The translations under genes were made by a program, and so were the position numbers. DNA of 64,000 nucleotides from Burkholderiaceae bacterium (GTDB lineage: Bacteria; Pseudomonadota; Gammaproteobacteria; Burkholderiales; Burkholderiaceae). The stretch spans positions 42,568 through 106,567 of the forward strand of contig CANFOT010000005.1 in assembly GCA_947448625.1 (NCBI GenBank), read 5' to 3'. Of the stretch, positions 46,085 through 57,345 are shown one piece after another; the first letter of the stretch is position 1; the number at the start of each line of letters is the position of its first letter. The notes under the pieces are model-generated. The model was not told the origin of the DNA, made no database searches, and was given only the letters and a program-made list of their open reading frames with translations.

Positions 46085-48487
46085 TTACGCCTCTTTCTTA
46101 CCCAGCATTTCCCAAGTAGCTACTACGCTATCTGGATTGAGTGAGATTGAAGTAATGCCCTTGGCGACTAACCAGCGCGCAAAGTCTGGATGGTCTGAAG
46201 GGCCTTGACCACAAATACCAACATATTTATTTTGCTTACGACAAGCCTCAATTGAGCGAGCAATCATGAACTCAACCGCAGGATCACGTTCATCAAAATC
46301 GATTGCCAACAACTCCATACCGGAGTCCCGATCTAGACCGAGAGTTAACTGAGTCATATCGTTTGAACCAATTGAGAATCCATCAAAGTGTTCGAGGAAT
46401 TGATCCGCCAAAATAGCATTAGATGGGATCTCGCACATCATAATGAGGCGCAAACCTTTTTCACCGCGCTTGAGGCCAAACTTTGCCATCATGTCAATCA
46501 CGCGTTCAGCTTGCTTAATGGTACGAACAAACGGTACCATGATCTCAACGTTATCCAGGCCCATATCTTCACGAACGCGCTTCATTGCTGCGCACTCTAA
46601 GGCAAAGGCCTCGCCGAAATCTGCTGATACGTAACGTGATGCGCCACGGAATCCTAGCATTGGGTTCTCTTCGTCTGGCTCATAGCGTGAACCACCAATG
46701 AGTTTCTTGTACTCATTTGACTTAAAGTCAGACAAACGCACGATCACAGGTTTTGGATAGAAAGCAGCAGCAATCGTTGCTACACCTTCAACCAACTTAT
46801 CTTCGTAGAACTGCCGTGGGCTTGCATAACCGCGAGCAACGCTTTCAACAGCACGCTTGAGATCGGGGTCAATGTTTGGATATTCCAACACAGCCCGTGG
46901 GTGCACACCAATGTAGTTATTGATGATGAACTCGAGACGAGCCAAACCAACACCGGCATTCGGGATTTGACAGAAATCAAAGGCTAACTGAGGATTACCA
47001 ATATTCATGGTGATCTTTACTGGTATCTCTGGCAATACGCCACGAGAAACTTCAGTCACCTCAGTTTCAATCAAGCCATCATAAATATGACCTTCGTCAC
47101 CTTCCGCACAAGATACGGTAACCATCATGCCGTCCTGCAGATGCTCAGTCGCATCGCCACAACCCACCACCGCAGGAACACCTAACTCACGCGCAATAAT
47201 CGCTGCGTGACAAGTACGGCCGCCGCGATTAGTCACAATCGCAGAAGCGCGCTTCATTACTGGCTCCCAGTTAGGATCAGTCATATCGGCAACCAATACA
47301 TCACCCGGTTGAACGCGATCCATCTCGCTTGGGTCACGAATAACGCGAACTGGGCCCGCACCAATCTTTTGACCAATCGCACGACCTTTAGCAAGAACCT
47401 TAGATGTGCCTTTGAGTTTGTAACGCATCTCAACCTGGCCAGCAGCTTGACTCTTCACGGTCTCTGGGCGCGCTTGCAAGATGTAAATACGACCATCTTG
47501 ACCATCTTTACCCCACTCGATATCCATTGGACGACCGTAGTGCTTTTCAATAATCACGGCATATTTTGCTAATTCGGTAATGTCGGCATCCTCCAATGAA
47601 AAACGATTGCGTTTTTCTGGGGCAACATCAACAGTGATTACCTTCTCAGCAGAGCCTGCAGGTGCGAATTGCATCTGAATTAATTTAGAGCCTAAAGAGC
47701 GACGGATAATCGCCTTCTTATCCTGCGCTAAAGTGGTTTTGAATACATAGAACTCATCCGGATTCACAGCACCCTGCACTACTGTCTCACCCAAGCCATA
47801 GCTTGAAGTAATAAACACCACATCTTCAAAACCAGACTCAGTATCCAAGGTAAACATGACACCAGCGGCGCCTAGGTCAGAACGCACCATGCGCTGAATA
47901 CCGGCAGATAAGGCAACTTCAGCGTGAGCAAAGCCCTTATGTACGCGGTAAGAAATTGCACGATCGTTATACAAAGAGGCAAATACTTCACGAATCTTCT
48001 TCAGAACATCGTCAATGCCTTCAACGTTCAAAAATGTTTCTTGTTGTCCGGCAAATGAAGCGTCAGGCAAATCTTCTGCAGTCGCAGAAGAGCGGACTGC
48101 AAAAGAGCCTTTGCCAGAATCATCTAACTTCTTAAATGCCGTACGAATCTCTTCATCAAGACGCGGTTGGAACGGAGCAGTCTCAATCCAGCCACGAATT
48201 TCTTTGCCTGCTTCAGCTAAGGCGCGCACATCATCAATATTGAGATTTTCCAAACGCTGCTGAATGCGCTCAGTCAAATTGTTGTGTTCTAAGAAATCAC
48301 GAAATGCCAGTGAAGTGGTTGCAAATCCAGTAGGCACACGAACACCCGTAGAAGACAACTGAGAAATCATTTCACCGAGTGAAGCATTTTTACCGCCGAC
48401 TGACTCAACATCAGTCATTCGGAGTTGCTCAAAAGGCAAAACGTAAGCGTTTTCTACACTGCTATTTTGTTGCTGTTGGTTGGACAT
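46085..48487 (-). CDS. ppsA: Phosphoenolpyruvate synthase
   Basis: An 800-residue enzyme that turns pyruvate and ATP into phosphoenolpyruvate, AMP and phosphate, for gluconeogenesis from C3 compounds. The N-terminal nucleotide-binding domain has [11 protein letters not shown] and [20 protein letters not shown]. The swivelling His domain has [16 protein letters not shown] with the phosphorylated His. The C-terminal PEP-binding barrel includes [17 protein letters not shown] and [12 protein letters not shown] with the catalytic Cys. The regulator ppsR is divergent 106 bases away. Confidence 0.95.
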   Translation of the reverse strand: MSNQQQQNSSVENAYVLPFEQLRMTDVESVGGKNASLGEMISQLSSTGVRVPTGFATTSLAFRDFLEHNNLTERIQQRLENLNIDDVRALAEAGKEIRGWIETAPFQPRLDEEIRTAFKKLDDSGKGSFAVRSSATAEDLPDASFAGQQETFLNVEGIDDVLKKIREVFASLYNDRAISYRVHKGFAHAEVALSAGIQRMVRSDLGAAGVMFTLDTESGFEDVVFITSSYGLGETVVQGAVNPDEFYVFKTTLAQDKKAIIRRSLGSKLIQMQFAPAGSAEKVITVDVAPEKRNRFSLEDADITELAKYAVIIEKHYGRPMDIEWGKDGQDGRIYILQARPETVKSQAAGQVEMRYKLKGTSKVLAKGRAIGQKIGAGPVRVIRDPSEMDRVQPGDVLVADMTDPNWEPVMKRASAIVTNRGGRTCHAAIIARELGVPAVVGCGDATEHLQDGMMVTVSCAEGDEGHIYDGLIETEVTEVSRGVLPEIPVKITMNIGNPQLAFDFCQIPNAGVGLARLEFIINNYIGVHPRAVLEYPNIDPDLKRAVESVARGYASPRQFYEDKLVEGVATIAAAFYPKPVIVRLSDFKSNEYKKLIGGSRYEPDEENPMLGFRGASRYVSADFGEAFALECAAMKRVREDMGLDNVEIMVPFVRTIKQAERVIDMMAKFGLKRGEKGLRLIMMCEIPSNAILADQFLEHFDGFSIGSNDMTQLTLGLDRDSGMELLAIDFDERDPAVEFMIARSIEACRKQNKYVGICGQGPSDHPDFARWLVAKGITSISLNPDSVVATWEMLGKKEA

Positions 48488-48593
48488 AAAATACTCTCTA
48501 AAGATAAGGAAACTGGTCGAGCGGCCGAATAAAATACGGCATACTTCAATAACTTCATATTGTAGTGCTGACCACGACTTTTAGGCCAATCTC

Positions 48594-49421
48594 ATGTCTA
48601 CCCAAACCCGCATTGTTTTTATTGTTTCTGACGGCACCGGCATTACCGCCGAGAACTTCAGCCAATCGATTTTGGCCCAATTTGAGGCTACTTTTAAGCA
48701 CATTCGGGTGCCTTTCGTAGATAGCCCTGAAAAAGCCCATGATGCCGTTTCTAGCATCAATCAAGCGGCCTCCAAATACGGGGTGCAACCCATCGTTTTC
48801 ACTACTTTAGTGAATCCCGAGCTCAACAAGATTGTCGGCAAGGCTAATGGCTTGATTTTGGACATGTTTCAGACTTTTGTGGCACCTTTAGAGCAGGCCC
48901 TAGGCGTCAAGTCAACCCATGCCATGAACCGCCTCCACCACAATGCCGATACCGAGGCCTACAAAAACCGGATTGAGGCCATTAACTATTCCCTAGCCCA
49001 CGATGATGGCCAATCGAACCGCAACCTGGCGGAAGCGGATGTCATTCTCGTCGGTATATCTCGGGTGGGTAAAACACCAACCAGCCTTTACTTGGCCATG
49101 CAATATGGCATGAAGGCAGCTAACTACCCCCTCATTCCAGAAGATTTTGAACGTGGGCAACTACCAAAAGATTTAATCCCCTACCGCAATAAGATTTTTG
49201 GCTTGATGATCGATGCAGAGAGGCTATCGGAGATACGTAATGAGCGGCGCCCAGGCAGTAACTATGCCAAGCTAGAAAACTGCCGTTATGAGATTAATGA
49301 AGCCACCGCCATGATGAAAAAAGAATCTATTCCTTGGGTAGCCACAACTAGCAAATCGATTGAAGAGATCGCTACCACCGTATTGCAATCTATTAAGTCA
49401 GATAAAACAATCCTGGGCTAG
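48594..49421 (+). CDS. ppsR: PEP synthase regulatory protein (kinase/pyrophosphorylase, DUF299)
   Basis: A 275-residue bifunctional regulator that switches phosphoenolpyruvate synthase off by ADP-dependent phosphorylation of a threonine and on again by phosphate-dependent removal. The P-loop-like motif GISRVGKTPTSLYLA, the N-terminal IVFIVSDGTGITAENF, and SNYAKLENCRYEINEA are diagnostic. It is divergent from its target ppsA. The two genes' start regions share a 106-base promoter interval. Confidence 0.94.
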   Translation: MSTQTRIVFIVSDGTGITAENFSQSILAQFEATFKHIRVPFVDSPEKAHDAVSSINQAASKYGVQPIVFTTLVNPELNKIVGKANGLILDMFQTFVAPLEQALGVKSTHAMNRLHHNADTEAYKNRIEAINYSLAHDDGQSNRNLAEADVILVGISRVGKTPTSLYLAMQYGMKAANYPLIPEDFERGQLPKDLIPYRNKIFGLMIDAERLSEIRNERRPGSNYAKLENCRYEINEATAMMKKESIPWVATTSKSIEEIATTVLQSIKSDKTILG

Positions 49422-49456
49422 TCCTTTTATTTATTTTGCTTCGCCGTGTCTTTTCT

Positions 49457-50281
49457 CTAGCTACGGCGCACTCTCACCGTTTCAAATAAACAGATAGCTG
49501 CAGCGGTAGATACATTCAAGGACTCCACTCGCGGGTCAATTGGTATAGAAACGCCTTTAGCTTGAGCCATAAGGTCTTCAGAAACGCCCTGACCTTCACT
49601 TCCCATCACCCAAGCAACTGGGTGGATTAACACCTTTGGCATATTAAAGAGATCGAGCTCAGCATCGGCAGTAGCAGCTAACAAAGGTGCAGTCACTGCA
49701 CTGAGTACTTGCTGAGTTGACCAGCCCTCATAAAGATCAAGCAATCGATGTGCTCCCATACCAGCGCGCAACACCTTGCTTGACCATAGGTGAGCACATC
49801 CAGTAATTGCAATCACTTGAGTAATGCCTGCTGCTGCGGCAGTGCGCAAAATAGAACCTACATTTCCTGCGTCTTGTATGCGATCCAGAATAATGACATC
49901 ACCAGAAATCGTAGCAACGGACTTCTGTGGATTTAAAGCTGTTTGAGGAAGATCTAACAGCCCTGCGATCTGAGGGGCGTTGACTAAATCAGTCAGCAAG
50001 TCCCATAAGCCCTTATCAAGCTGATAGACCCGAGTCTCAGGACAAATTTCTACATGGTCGTATACAGCCTGGGCAATTTCTGGGTTTTGCAAACCCAACT
50101 CAGAGGTGATCAGGGTCTTAAGTGCTGGATTACCCACCCAGGTTTGCACTAAATGAATGCCCTCCAATAAGGCCTGACCGCAAGCAAATCTTGCCTTTTG
50201 ACCTTTGGGGCCTGTAGCCTGTAATTGTCGAACGTCCCTGAATAAGGCGTTGTCTTTTGAGCTAATAAATTCAATTTTCAT
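49457..50281 (-). CDS. TrmH/SpoU-family RNA methyltransferase
   Basis: A 274-residue knotted (SPOUT) methyltransferase. The N-terminal substrate-binding domain is followed by the three SpoU motifs: LDRIQDAGNVGSILRTAAAAG, WVMGSEGQGVS and SLNVSTAAAICLFE. It should methylate ribose 2'-OH in rRNA or tRNA; RlmB, TrmH-like and TsnR-type members look alike, so the exact target is unclear. It starts nine bases after the rnhB stop. Confidence 0.88.
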   Translation of the reverse strand: MKIEFISSKDNALFRDVRQLQATGPKGQKARFACGQALLEGIHLVQTWVGNPALKTLITSELGLQNPEIAQAVYDHVEICPETRVYQLDKGLWDLLTDLVNAPQIAGLLDLPQTALNPQKSVATISGDVIILDRIQDAGNVGSILRTAAAAGITQVIAITGCAHLWSSKVLRAGMGAHRLLDLYEGWSTQQVLSAVTAPLLAATADAELDLFNMPKVLIHPVAWVMGSEGQGVSEDLMAQAKGVSIPIDPRVESLNVSTAAAICLFETVRVRRS

Positions 50282-50289
50282 AGATGGGA

Positions 50290-50883
50290 TTATCGATCAT
50301 GAAGTGCCAACACATTGCGGACGGGGGAAAAGCTGCGGCGATGCTCGGAGCAGGCGCCAAACTCTTTTAAGGCGGCAAAATGTGCCTCTGTTGGGTACCC
50401 CATGTGCTGAGCAAAACCGTACTGCGGATGCAGTTCATGCAAAGCCAGCATTTGACGGTCACGAGTAACTTTGGCCAAGATAGAGGCCGCTGAAATTGCA
50501 GGCTCCTTAGTATCACCCTTGATAATTGCCTCGGCCGAGATGGGGAGCGTAGGACAGCGATTACCATCAATGAGGGCTTTTTCTGGCCAAGCACCCAAAC
50601 GCGTAGTGAGATCTTCAATGGCTCGCCGCATTGCCAACATGGTTGCCTGCAATATATTGATCTCATCAATCTCTGCCGGACTAGCCTCACCAATACCCCA
50701 AGCTTTTGCCTTGAGCTGAATCTGCTCAAATAGAAATTCACGTCTGGCAGCTGATAACTTTTTGGAATCCTTTAATCCAGCGATGGGATTCTCGGGATCT
50801 AGAACAACAGCACCAGCAACAACTGCACCCGCCAATGGTCCACGCCCTGCTTCATCGACACCACATACCCAAATCACGCTCAC
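50290..50883 (-). CDS. rnhB: Ribonuclease HII
   Basis: A 197-residue enzyme that cleaves RNA in RNA-DNA hybrids and at embedded ribonucleotides. The metal-binding motif [12 protein letters not shown] is near the N-terminus; ALIDGNRCP and SIAKVTRDR-like [13 protein letters not shown] follow. The start is GTG at 50883, overlapping the lpxB stop as GTGA. The order lpxB-rnhB is widely conserved. Confidence 0.94.
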   Translation of the reverse strand: MSVIWVCGVDEAGRGPLAGAVVAGAVVLDPENPIAGLKDSKKLSAARREFLFEQIQLKAKAWGIGEASPAEIDEINILQATMLAMRRAIEDLTTRLGAWPEKALIDGNRCPTLPISAEAIIKGDTKEPAISAASILAKVTRDRQMLALHELHPQYGFAQHMGYPTEAHFAALKEFGACSEHRRSFSPVRNVLALHDR

Positions 50884-52082
50884 GCATGAACCCGATTTTT
50901 ACCGGCGGCGATAGTTTGCGCTACAGCCTGCGCAACTAATAAACCCGTCGGCCTACGCAAGGTCTCATGCATTTCCGCAAAACGTGTTTTCAGTTGAGTA
51001 ACTTTGCTGGGATTGTTTAACCAAACCAATAGTGCGTCGGCTAAGTTAGCCGGAGTAGCAGCATCCTGCAGAAGCTCTGGGACAACGAACTCACCACATA
51101 AAATATTTGGTAAACCGACGTACGGTAAATAACCCTGCCGCTTCATAATCTGCGCAGTCAACCAAGGCACCTTATAGGAAATCACCATAGGTTTTTTCCA
51201 AAGCGCAGCCTGTAATGTCGCTGTACCGCTGGCAATCAACACTACATCTGCAGCCTCCAATACGGCGTCGGCCTCACCATCAATTAAATAAATACTGAGC
51301 GCAGGATTTGTCTCTAAAGTGTTGTTGAGTAAATTCTCAAGCGAGCTACGCAAGCGTGGTGTAGCAACTGGAATAATAAAATGCAGAGCTTGTCCTGGCA
51401 TGCGCTTTGCAAGCTCTGCCATTGTTTCGAAAAAAACCGGCGCAATATGCTCAATCTCTGAGCTGCGACTACCCGGCAGAACGGAGACAACAATCCCACT
51501 CAATGTATTGATGGGAAGATTTAATAGACTTTCGATTCTCTGTTTCGCGTTAGCTGGGTTTGACTCCAAGGGAATCTCGCTCGCCAGTGGGTGGCCTACA
51601 TATGTAGCACTCATGCCAGCGCGTTCGTAAATCTCAGTTTCAAAGGGGAAGATGCAGAGCATGCGCTCTACAGCCTGCTTAATTTTTGTAATGCGCCCCG
51701 CGCGCCATGCCCAAATGGATGGGGATACAAAGTGCAAGGTGGGAATGCCCGCTTTTCTCAAAGCTAACTCAACGCCTAAATTAAAGTCAGGCGCATCAAC
51801 GCCGAGATATACGTCGGGACGACCTTCGCCAAGTAGATTAGTAATGAGTTCTTTACGTAGCCTCAGAATGGCGGGCAACTGTTTGATAGCCTCTACGTAA
51901 CCACGCACACTCAATGTCTCCATTGGCCAATCCGACCGCAAACCTTCTGCCTGCATACGCGGACCACCAATACCATAGACCTCTAAATTGGAGGTATCGG
52001 GGATCTGCTTTAGCGCACTCAATACTGGCGCAGCCAGCAAGTCACCCGAAGGCTCTCCGGCAACACAAGCAAGTTTGGACAC
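50880..52082 (-). CDS. lpxB: Lipid-A-disaccharide synthase
   Basis: A 400-residue GT19 enzyme that joins UDP-2,3-diacylglucosamine and lipid X to form the lipid A disaccharide at the inner membrane. [18 protein letters not shown] near the N-terminus, [14 protein letters not shown], and [12 protein letters not shown] are diagnostic. The ORF track start at 52133 lies in lpxA; the GTG at 52082 gives [14 protein letters not shown] and leaves 10 bases to the lpxA stop, with AGAGTAAG upstream. Confidence 0.93.
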   Translation of the reverse strand: MSKLACVAGEPSGDLLAAPVLSALKQIPDTSNLEVYGIGGPRMQAEGLRSDWPMETLSVRGYVEAIKQLPAILRLRKELITNLLGEGRPDVYLGVDAPDFNLGVELALRKAGIPTLHFVSPSIWAWRAGRITKIKQAVERMLCIFPFETEIYERAGMSATYVGHPLASEIPLESNPANAKQRIESLLNLPINTLSGIVVSVLPGSRSSEIEHIAPVFFETMAELAKRMPGQALHFIIPVATPRLRSSLENLLNNTLETNPALSIYLIDGEADAVLEAADVVLIASGTATLQAALWKKPMVISYKVPWLTAQIMKRQGYLPYVGLPNILCGEFVVPELLQDAATPANLADALLVWLNNPSKVTQLKTRFAEMHETLRRPTGLLVAQAVAQTIAAGKNRVHA

Positions 52083-52092
52083 TAGACTTACT

Positions 52093-52890
52093 CTATCGAA
52101 TAATGCCGCGTGTAGAGGCGGCAATAAAGTCATGGAACTCTGTTAACTTTTCTGCAGTAGCGACATCAGATGCGCTGGCAATCGCCATCTTCTGAATCTC
52201 CACCTTAGCCTCTTCAAAACTTAAGCCATCTTTATAGAGAACCTTGTATGCCTGACGCAATGCAGAAATGGTTTCGCTTGAGAAACCACGTCGCTTGAGG
52301 CCTTCCACGTTAATGCCGTGTGGAGAAGCCTTATCACCAGCTGCAATCACAAAGGGCGGAATGTCCTGCACCAATGCAGAAGCACCACCAAGCATTGCGT
52401 GCTGTCCAATGCGAACAAATTGATGCACACCAGACATGCCGCCCATAATTGCCCAGTCACTAACCTTCACGTGTCCAGCAATTTGCGCATTGCTAGAAAA
52501 AATCGTGTGGTTACCAATTTGGCAGTCATGTGCAATATGCACATAAGCCATGATCCAGTTGTCATTGCCAATACGGGTGATACCCTCATCCTGCGAGGTG
52601 CCCGTATGAATAGTGGTGAACTCACGAATGGTATTGCGGTCACCAATAATTAATTGCGTAGGCTCGCCACGGTATTTCATATCCTGAGGAGCGCCACCGA
52701 TAGCAGCAAAATGGGCAAAGATATTTTCTTTTCCGATCGTGGTGTAGCCCTCGATCACACTATGGGAGCCTATCTTGCTACCACCGCCGATTTTGACATT
52801 CGGCCCAATAACAGAATAAGGACCAATCTCTACGTCGCTAGCGATTTCGGCCTTGCTATCAACTACAGCGGATGCATGAATCCGAGTCAT
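52093..52890 (-). CDS. lpxA: UDP-N-acetylglucosamine acyltransferase
   Basis: A 265-residue left-handed beta-helix enzyme, first step of lipid A synthesis, adding a hydroxyacyl chain to UDP-GlcNAc. Hexapeptide repeats run from [20 protein letters not shown] to about residue 190, followed by the helical C-terminus [22 protein letters not shown]. The true start at 52890 forms a TAATG junction with fabZ; the ORF track start would overlap it. Confidence 0.95.
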   Translation of the reverse strand: MTRIHASAVVDSKAEIASDVEIGPYSVIGPNVKIGGGSKIGSHSVIEGYTTIGKENIFAHFAAIGGAPQDMKYRGEPTQLIIGDRNTIREFTTIHTGTSQDEGITRIGNDNWIMAYVHIAHDCQIGNHTIFSSNAQIAGHVKVSDWAIMGGMSGVHQFVRIGQHAMLGGASALVQDIPPFVIAAGDKASPHGINVEGLKRRGFSSETISALRQAYKVLYKDGLSFEEAKVEIQKMAIASASDVATAEKLTEFHDFIAASTRGIIR

Positions 52891-53339
52891 TACGCACCTT
52901 TCGTACGAACAGCACAAGTGATATTCGCTTCAGCAGCCAATTCACCATCGACCGTAGCCTGCACCTGGAACTTATAAATACCAGCACGTTCACGCTCTAA
53001 TTTAGCTGTCATGATGAGCTGATCACCGGGTAACACTGGCTTCTTAAAGCGGGCGCCATCGATACCAGCAAAGTAGTAAACAGCATTCTCTTCACGCACC
53101 TCAGAAAAAGTAAGGAGCGCCGCAGTTTGAGCAAGCGCTTCAATAATCAGAACTCCAGGCATTACTGGAAAATCTGGAAAGTGGCCTTGAAAGAACGGCT
53201 CATTCATTGTCACATTCTTGAGCGCAGTAATGCTTTGGCGGGGCTCAATCTCCAATACCCTGTCAACCAATAAAAAAGGGTAGCGATGCGGTAACAACTT
53301 CAAAATTTGATTGATGTCGATGGCGATGGGTTTGCTCAT
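52890..53339 (-). CDS. fabZ: 3-hydroxyacyl-ACP dehydratase FabZ
   Basis: A 149-residue hot-dog fold dehydratase in fatty acid elongation. [14 protein letters not shown] and the catalytic region [23 protein letters not shown] supply the His and Glu. It competes with LpxA for the hydroxyacyl-ACP pool, which fits the shared operon. The start has AGGTAAATAC upstream. Confidence 0.95.
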   Translation of the reverse strand: MSKPIAIDINQILKLLPHRYPFLLVDRVLEIEPRQSITALKNVTMNEPFFQGHFPDFPVMPGVLIIEALAQTAALLTFSEVREENAVYYFAGIDGARFKKPVLPGDQLIMTAKLERERAGIYKFQVQATVDGELAAEANITCAVRTKGA

Positions 53340-53389
53340 GTATTTACCTACTGAATAAAGTTTTCAAATTTTTTAATGTGGTGACGAAG

Positions 53390-54445
53390 TTATTTAGATT
53401 TATCTAATAATCGCAAGCGTTGACGTATTTTATCGAGACCCCGTAAAATCGCCGCGTTTTTCTCCCATGCGCTATGAAGCATTGAAGGATAAACACCGGT
53501 GTAATGCTGGCCTGGCTCTGTAATCGAGCGAATAATTGAAGTATTACCAGATACCGTTGTTCTATCTGCAATAGTCAGATGCCCAGCAAAATTCGCTGCA
53601 CCGCCAATAATGCAGAAGTTACCAATCTTAGTGCTTCCTGAAATCGCCGCACAACCGGCAATCACGCAGCAATTACCAATCACCACGTTATGCGCAATTT
53701 GGACTTGATTATCAATCTTGGTACCACTACCAATAATGGTATTGCTCATGGCGCCACGATCAATAGTCGTTGATGCACCGATTTCCACATCATTTCCAAT
53801 GGCAACCGCTCCAGTTTGCGGAATCTTCACCCACTCACCACCAGCAGCGGAAAAGTCAGGGGCAAAACCAAAGCCATCTGCACCAATCACTGCCCCGCTG
53901 TGAATAATGCAGCGTTCACCAATAGTGATTTCCGAGTAAATCGATACATTGGGGTAAATAAGTGTGTCACTGCCAAGACTGGAGTTTCTTGCGATAGAGG
54001 TATTGCCCAGCAAAATAACTCGTTCGCCCAATTTCACGCCAGGGCCAATTTGTACAAACGGTCCGATATGGCAGTTTGGAGGAATACTTACCGATGGGTC
54101 AATGACAGCACTGGAGTGGACGCCCGGCGCATAAACGGGAGCCGCTGTTTTTGCAAAGTGCTGCGCCATTCTGGCGAAAGTAGCATAAGGATTTTTAGAG
54201 ACAAAATACACGCGCTGGGCAGAATGCACGCTCGGATTTGCCTGTAAGAAATCAAGATCTGCCTTGCTGACGATCAAGCCACCAGCCGAGCTATCACTGG
54301 CCTGCTGGCGATAAAGAGGATTAGAGAGAAAGGATATTTCGCTTGATTTAGCTCGCTCGAGAGGCGCCAACCCCTGGAGCGCGAGGGAGCCATCCCCCAC
54401 CAAGCTTACTTGAAACTGTTCGGCCAGCTCGATGGCGGTGGGCAT
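53390..54445 (-). CDS. lpxD: UDP-3-O-(3-hydroxyacyl)glucosamine N-acyltransferase
   Basis: A 351-residue left-handed beta-helix acyltransferase, the third step of lipid A synthesis. The N-terminal uridine-binding domain ([14 protein letters not shown]) precedes many hexapeptide repeats, with the catalytic His region [14 protein letters not shown]. The C-terminal [21 protein letters not shown] is typical. It lies five bases after the skp-like gene. Confidence 0.95.
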   Translation of the reverse strand: MPTAIELAEQFQVSLVGDGSLALQGLAPLERAKSSEISFLSNPLYRQQASDSSAGGLIVSKADLDFLQANPSVHSAQRVYFVSKNPYATFARMAQHFAKTAAPVYAPGVHSSAVIDPSVSIPPNCHIGPFVQIGPGVKLGERVILLGNTSIARNSSLGSDTLIYPNVSIYSEITIGERCIIHSGAVIGADGFGFAPDFSAAGGEWVKIPQTGAVAIGNDVEIGASTTIDRGAMSNTIIGSGTKIDNQVQIAHNVVIGNCCVIAGCAAISGSTKIGNFCIIGGAANFAGHLTIADRTTVSGNTSIIRSITEPGQHYTGVYPSMLHSAWEKNAAILRGLDKIRQRLRLLDKSK

Positions 54446-54450
54446 AAAAC

Positions 54451-54978
54451 TTACTTAAGACTATTCAAAGCCTTGATGACATCATCAGTAACGTCAATCT
54501 TTGGATTGGCGTAGGCTGGGTCCTGAATAATGACATCAATTTTTCTTTGGTCGGCAATTTGCTTGAGCGCTTGATTGGCTTTTTCAGCAATCTTGGCGCG
54601 CTCTTCAAAGTTACGCTGATTCAAATCCTCAGTATATTCACGCTGCTTGCGTTGAAGCTCACGGTCTTGATCGGACAACTCGCGCTGGCGACGCACGCGA
54701 TCTGCCTCGGACATAACAGCTGAATCACGATCTAATTTTTCAGCGGCAGACTTAATTTTTTGGGCGCTTTCACGAATTTCGTTCTGACGCTTCATAAACT
54801 CGTTTTGCAACTTAGTCTGACTTGCTTGGGCCATATTGGACTCGTTGAATACTTTCTCAACGTTCACAGCGGCAACCCGAGTACCAACCTCTTGGGCAAG
54901 TGCCTGTGGCAAGGCAATGGCAGAAGCAATAGCGATTACGCCGAACTGAATCCATTTCAAAGATAGATGAAGCTTCAT
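54451..54978 (-). CDS. skp: OmpH/Skp family periplasmic chaperone
   Basis: A 175-residue protein with signal peptide [28 protein letters not shown]. The mature chain has a short beta core ([14 protein letters not shown]) and long charged coiled-coil arms (REL-, [21 protein letters not shown]). Skp holds unfolded outer membrane proteins on their way to BamA, encoded just upstream. The ATG at 54978 is preceded by AAGGAAAG; the ORF track start is a TTG six codons earlier. Confidence 0.92.
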   Translation of the reverse strand: MKLHLSLKWIQFGVIAIASAIALPQALAQEVGTRVAAVNVEKVFNESNMAQASQTKLQNEFMKRQNEIRESAQKIKSAAEKLDRDSAVMSEADRVRRQRELSDQDRELQRKQREYTEDLNQRNFEERAKIAEKANQALKQIADQRKIDVIIQDPAYANPKIDVTDDVIKALNSLK

Positions 54979-54996
54979 AAAACTTTCCTTAAGCAA

Positions 54997-57345
54997 TTAA
55001 AACGCTGTACCAACTTGGAACTGCAAACGCTGAATATTATCCGTTGGTAACGATTTGATCGGAATACCATAACTGAATTTCAATGGGCCCAGTGGTGATA
55101 TCCATGATAAACCCAAGCCATAAGAATATCTCAAGACAAGATTGATATTTTGAGCATAAACGTTACCGCCGTCTACGAAGCCAAATACCCTCAAGGTTTT
55201 ATCAACCCCGGACCCTGGAACTGGAACAGTGTATTCCACGTTAGTAACAATTTTAGACTGGCCACCGGTTGGTTGATTCAGACCCGTGTTCACGTTATAA
55301 AAAGTTGGGCCAAGAGATCCTGGTGAATAGCCTCGCACCGAACCAATACCACCAACATAATAGTTTTTGGTAATCGGGAATGGGTACTTACCGTAAGCCT
55401 CGCCGTAACCAACTTCTCCATTGAAAGATAGGATGTTGCCTTTTGAGAAAGAGTGGTACTTTTGATACTGACCAAATAGGCGGTAGAACATCATGTTGCC
55501 CAGCGGAGTACCCGCCTCAGCGCTCAACTGCTGCAATGATCCGGTTGATGGAATGAGTGCGCTGTCTCGACCATCTCTCGACCAACCTACAGTGACCGGC
55601 ACGTTGTATGTTGTCAGCGTATCAGGATAGCCAGGCGCTGGAACACCGTAATCCTGCATATAAGTTAAATAGGGCTGAGGAGTATTCGAGCTTGATGAAA
55701 TCCTAAAAGCCTCAATACCTGTACCAAAGAAAACCCGGTCTACCTCAGTGTAAGGGACGCCAAACTTAATATTTGATCCTACGGACTTGATTTGGTAATT
55801 GGGATCGCCCACGTAATACAGTGGCTTGGACGAGCGATAGTACAAATCGGTATAGCGACTAATACCTTCTTCAGTGAAGTACGGATCATAGTTTGACAGG
55901 GCCAAACTCTGATTGATCTTACCAAGGGACATATTAAGTCCTACTGATGTTCCAGTACCGAAAGCATTCTCCTGATTAATACCAGCAGATAAGATCAATT
56001 TCTCAGTTGAGGAAAATCCCGCCCCTAGAGTAACTGCCCCTGTAGGCTTCTCAGTGACCTTTACATTGACATCAACTTGGTCAGCAGTTCCAGGCACGTC
56101 TTGCGTGGAAATATCGGTCTCAGTGAAATAGCCCAGTCGGCCCAAACGCTTTTTCGACAAATCAATCTTTTCGCTATCAAACCAAGAGCTTTCGAACTGA
56201 CGCATCTCGCGACGAATTACCATATCGCGGGTCTTCGCATTACCAGTCACGTTAACTTGACGCACATAGACGCGGCGACCTGGATCTACCACAAGGGTTA
56301 AATCGACTTCACTTAAGTCGCGACGGATGTCTGGCTGTGGATTAATGGTCGCAAAAGCATAGCCATAAGAACCTAGAATTTCTGCGATCGCCTTAGTGCT
56401 CTCAGTCAGCTTTGCTGATGAAAATGTATCTCCTGATTTAAGGGTAACTAGCTGAGTGAGCTCGGCTTCTTTGCCCAGTAAATCACCGGCTAAACGCACA
56501 TCCTTAACAGTGAATTTATTGCCCTCACGAATACTGATGGTGAGATAAATACCTTTTTTATCTGGCGTAATCGAAACCTGGGTGGACTCAATCACAAACT
56601 CAAGGTAACCGCTATTGAGGTAGTAAGAGCGAATATTTTCTAGGTCGGCAGTGAGTTTTTGTTTGGAGTACAAATTATCTTTGCTATACCAAGATAACCA
56701 TCCACCAGTCTTGAGCTGCATTTGACCTCTAAGATCGCTCTCGCTGAACACGCTATTACCAATGAAATTGACCTCCTGAATCTTAGCTACAGGACCTTCA
56801 TCGATATTGAAATAGACAGCCACTTGATTTCTCTCAACTGGCGTTACGGTTGCCACAATCTCAGAGGCGTAGAGGCCTTTTCCAACATAAGCTCGCTTTA
56901 ACTCTTGCTCCGCCTTGTCGATGAGCGCTTTGTCATAAAAACGAGCCTCTGCTACACCAACAGCCTTCAGTGACTTGCGAATATTTTCCTGGTCAAATTC
57001 TTTCATCCCAGTAAATTCAATGCGAGAAATCGTTGGGCGCTCCTCAACGATCACAATTAAGACGTTACCTTGTGCCTGAATCTGCACATCTCGAAAGAAG
57101 CCAGTGCTATACAAAGCCTTGATGGCATCTGCACCCTTTTCTTCAGTAAAGGTATCGCCCACCTGAACTGGCAAATAGCTAAACACCGTGCCCGGTTCAA
57201 CTCGCTGCAAACCCTCGATGCGGATATCTTTAATAACAAAGGAGTCAGCCGCATGGGCATTTATACAAAAACCAGCAGCAGCAATAAAGACGACTTGAGC
57301 AACAAATCGAGTTACGGAGCGAAAAGAAGGGATTAGAAAATTCAA
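54997..57345 (-). CDS. bamA: Outer membrane protein assembly factor BamA
   Basis: A 782-residue outer membrane protein with signal peptide (ending at CINAHA), five POTRA domains (about residues 35-430) and a C-terminal 16-strand barrel that ends in FQVGTAF, the usual terminal Phe. VRGYSPGSLGP is the barrel VRGF/Y-type motif. It inserts beta-barrel proteins. The start codon is TTG, overlapping the rseP stop as TTGA; no ATG or GTG exists before the signal peptide, so coupling to rseP is likely. Confidence 0.96.
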   Translation of the reverse strand: MNFLIPSFRSVTRFVAQVVFIAAAGFCINAHAADSFVIKDIRIEGLQRVEPGTVFSYLPVQVGDTFTEEKGADAIKALYSTGFFRDVQIQAQGNVLIVIVEERPTISRIEFTGMKEFDQENIRKSLKAVGVAEARFYDKALIDKAEQELKRAYVGKGLYASEIVATVTPVERNQVAVYFNIDEGPVAKIQEVNFIGNSVFSESDLRGQMQLKTGGWLSWYSKDNLYSKQKLTADLENIRSYYLNSGYLEFVIESTQVSITPDKKGIYLTISIREGNKFTVKDVRLAGDLLGKEAELTQLVTLKSGDTFSSAKLTESTKAIAEILGSYGYAFATINPQPDIRRDLSEVDLTLVVDPGRRVYVRQVNVTGNAKTRDMVIRREMRQFESSWFDSEKIDLSKKRLGRLGYFTETDISTQDVPGTADQVDVNVKVTEKPTGAVTLGAGFSSTEKLILSAGINQENAFGTGTSVGLNMSLGKINQSLALSNYDPYFTEEGISRYTDLYYRSSKPLYYVGDPNYQIKSVGSNIKFGVPYTEVDRVFFGTGIEAFRISSSSNTPQPYLTYMQDYGVPAPGYPDTLTTYNVPVTVGWSRDGRDSALIPSTGSLQQLSAEAGTPLGNMMFYRLFGQYQKYHSFSKGNILSFNGEVGYGEAYGKYPFPITKNYYVGGIGSVRGYSPGSLGPTFYNVNTGLNQPTGGQSKIVTNVEYTVPVPGSGVDKTLRVFGFVDGGNVYAQNINLVLRYSYGLGLSWISPLGPLKFSYGIPIKSLPTDNIQRLQFQVGTAF

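Noticed and set aside
53816-54247. 143-codon ORF antisense to lpxD
   Set aside because: Shadow of a clearly real gene; the translation shows no recognisable domain or ribosome site.
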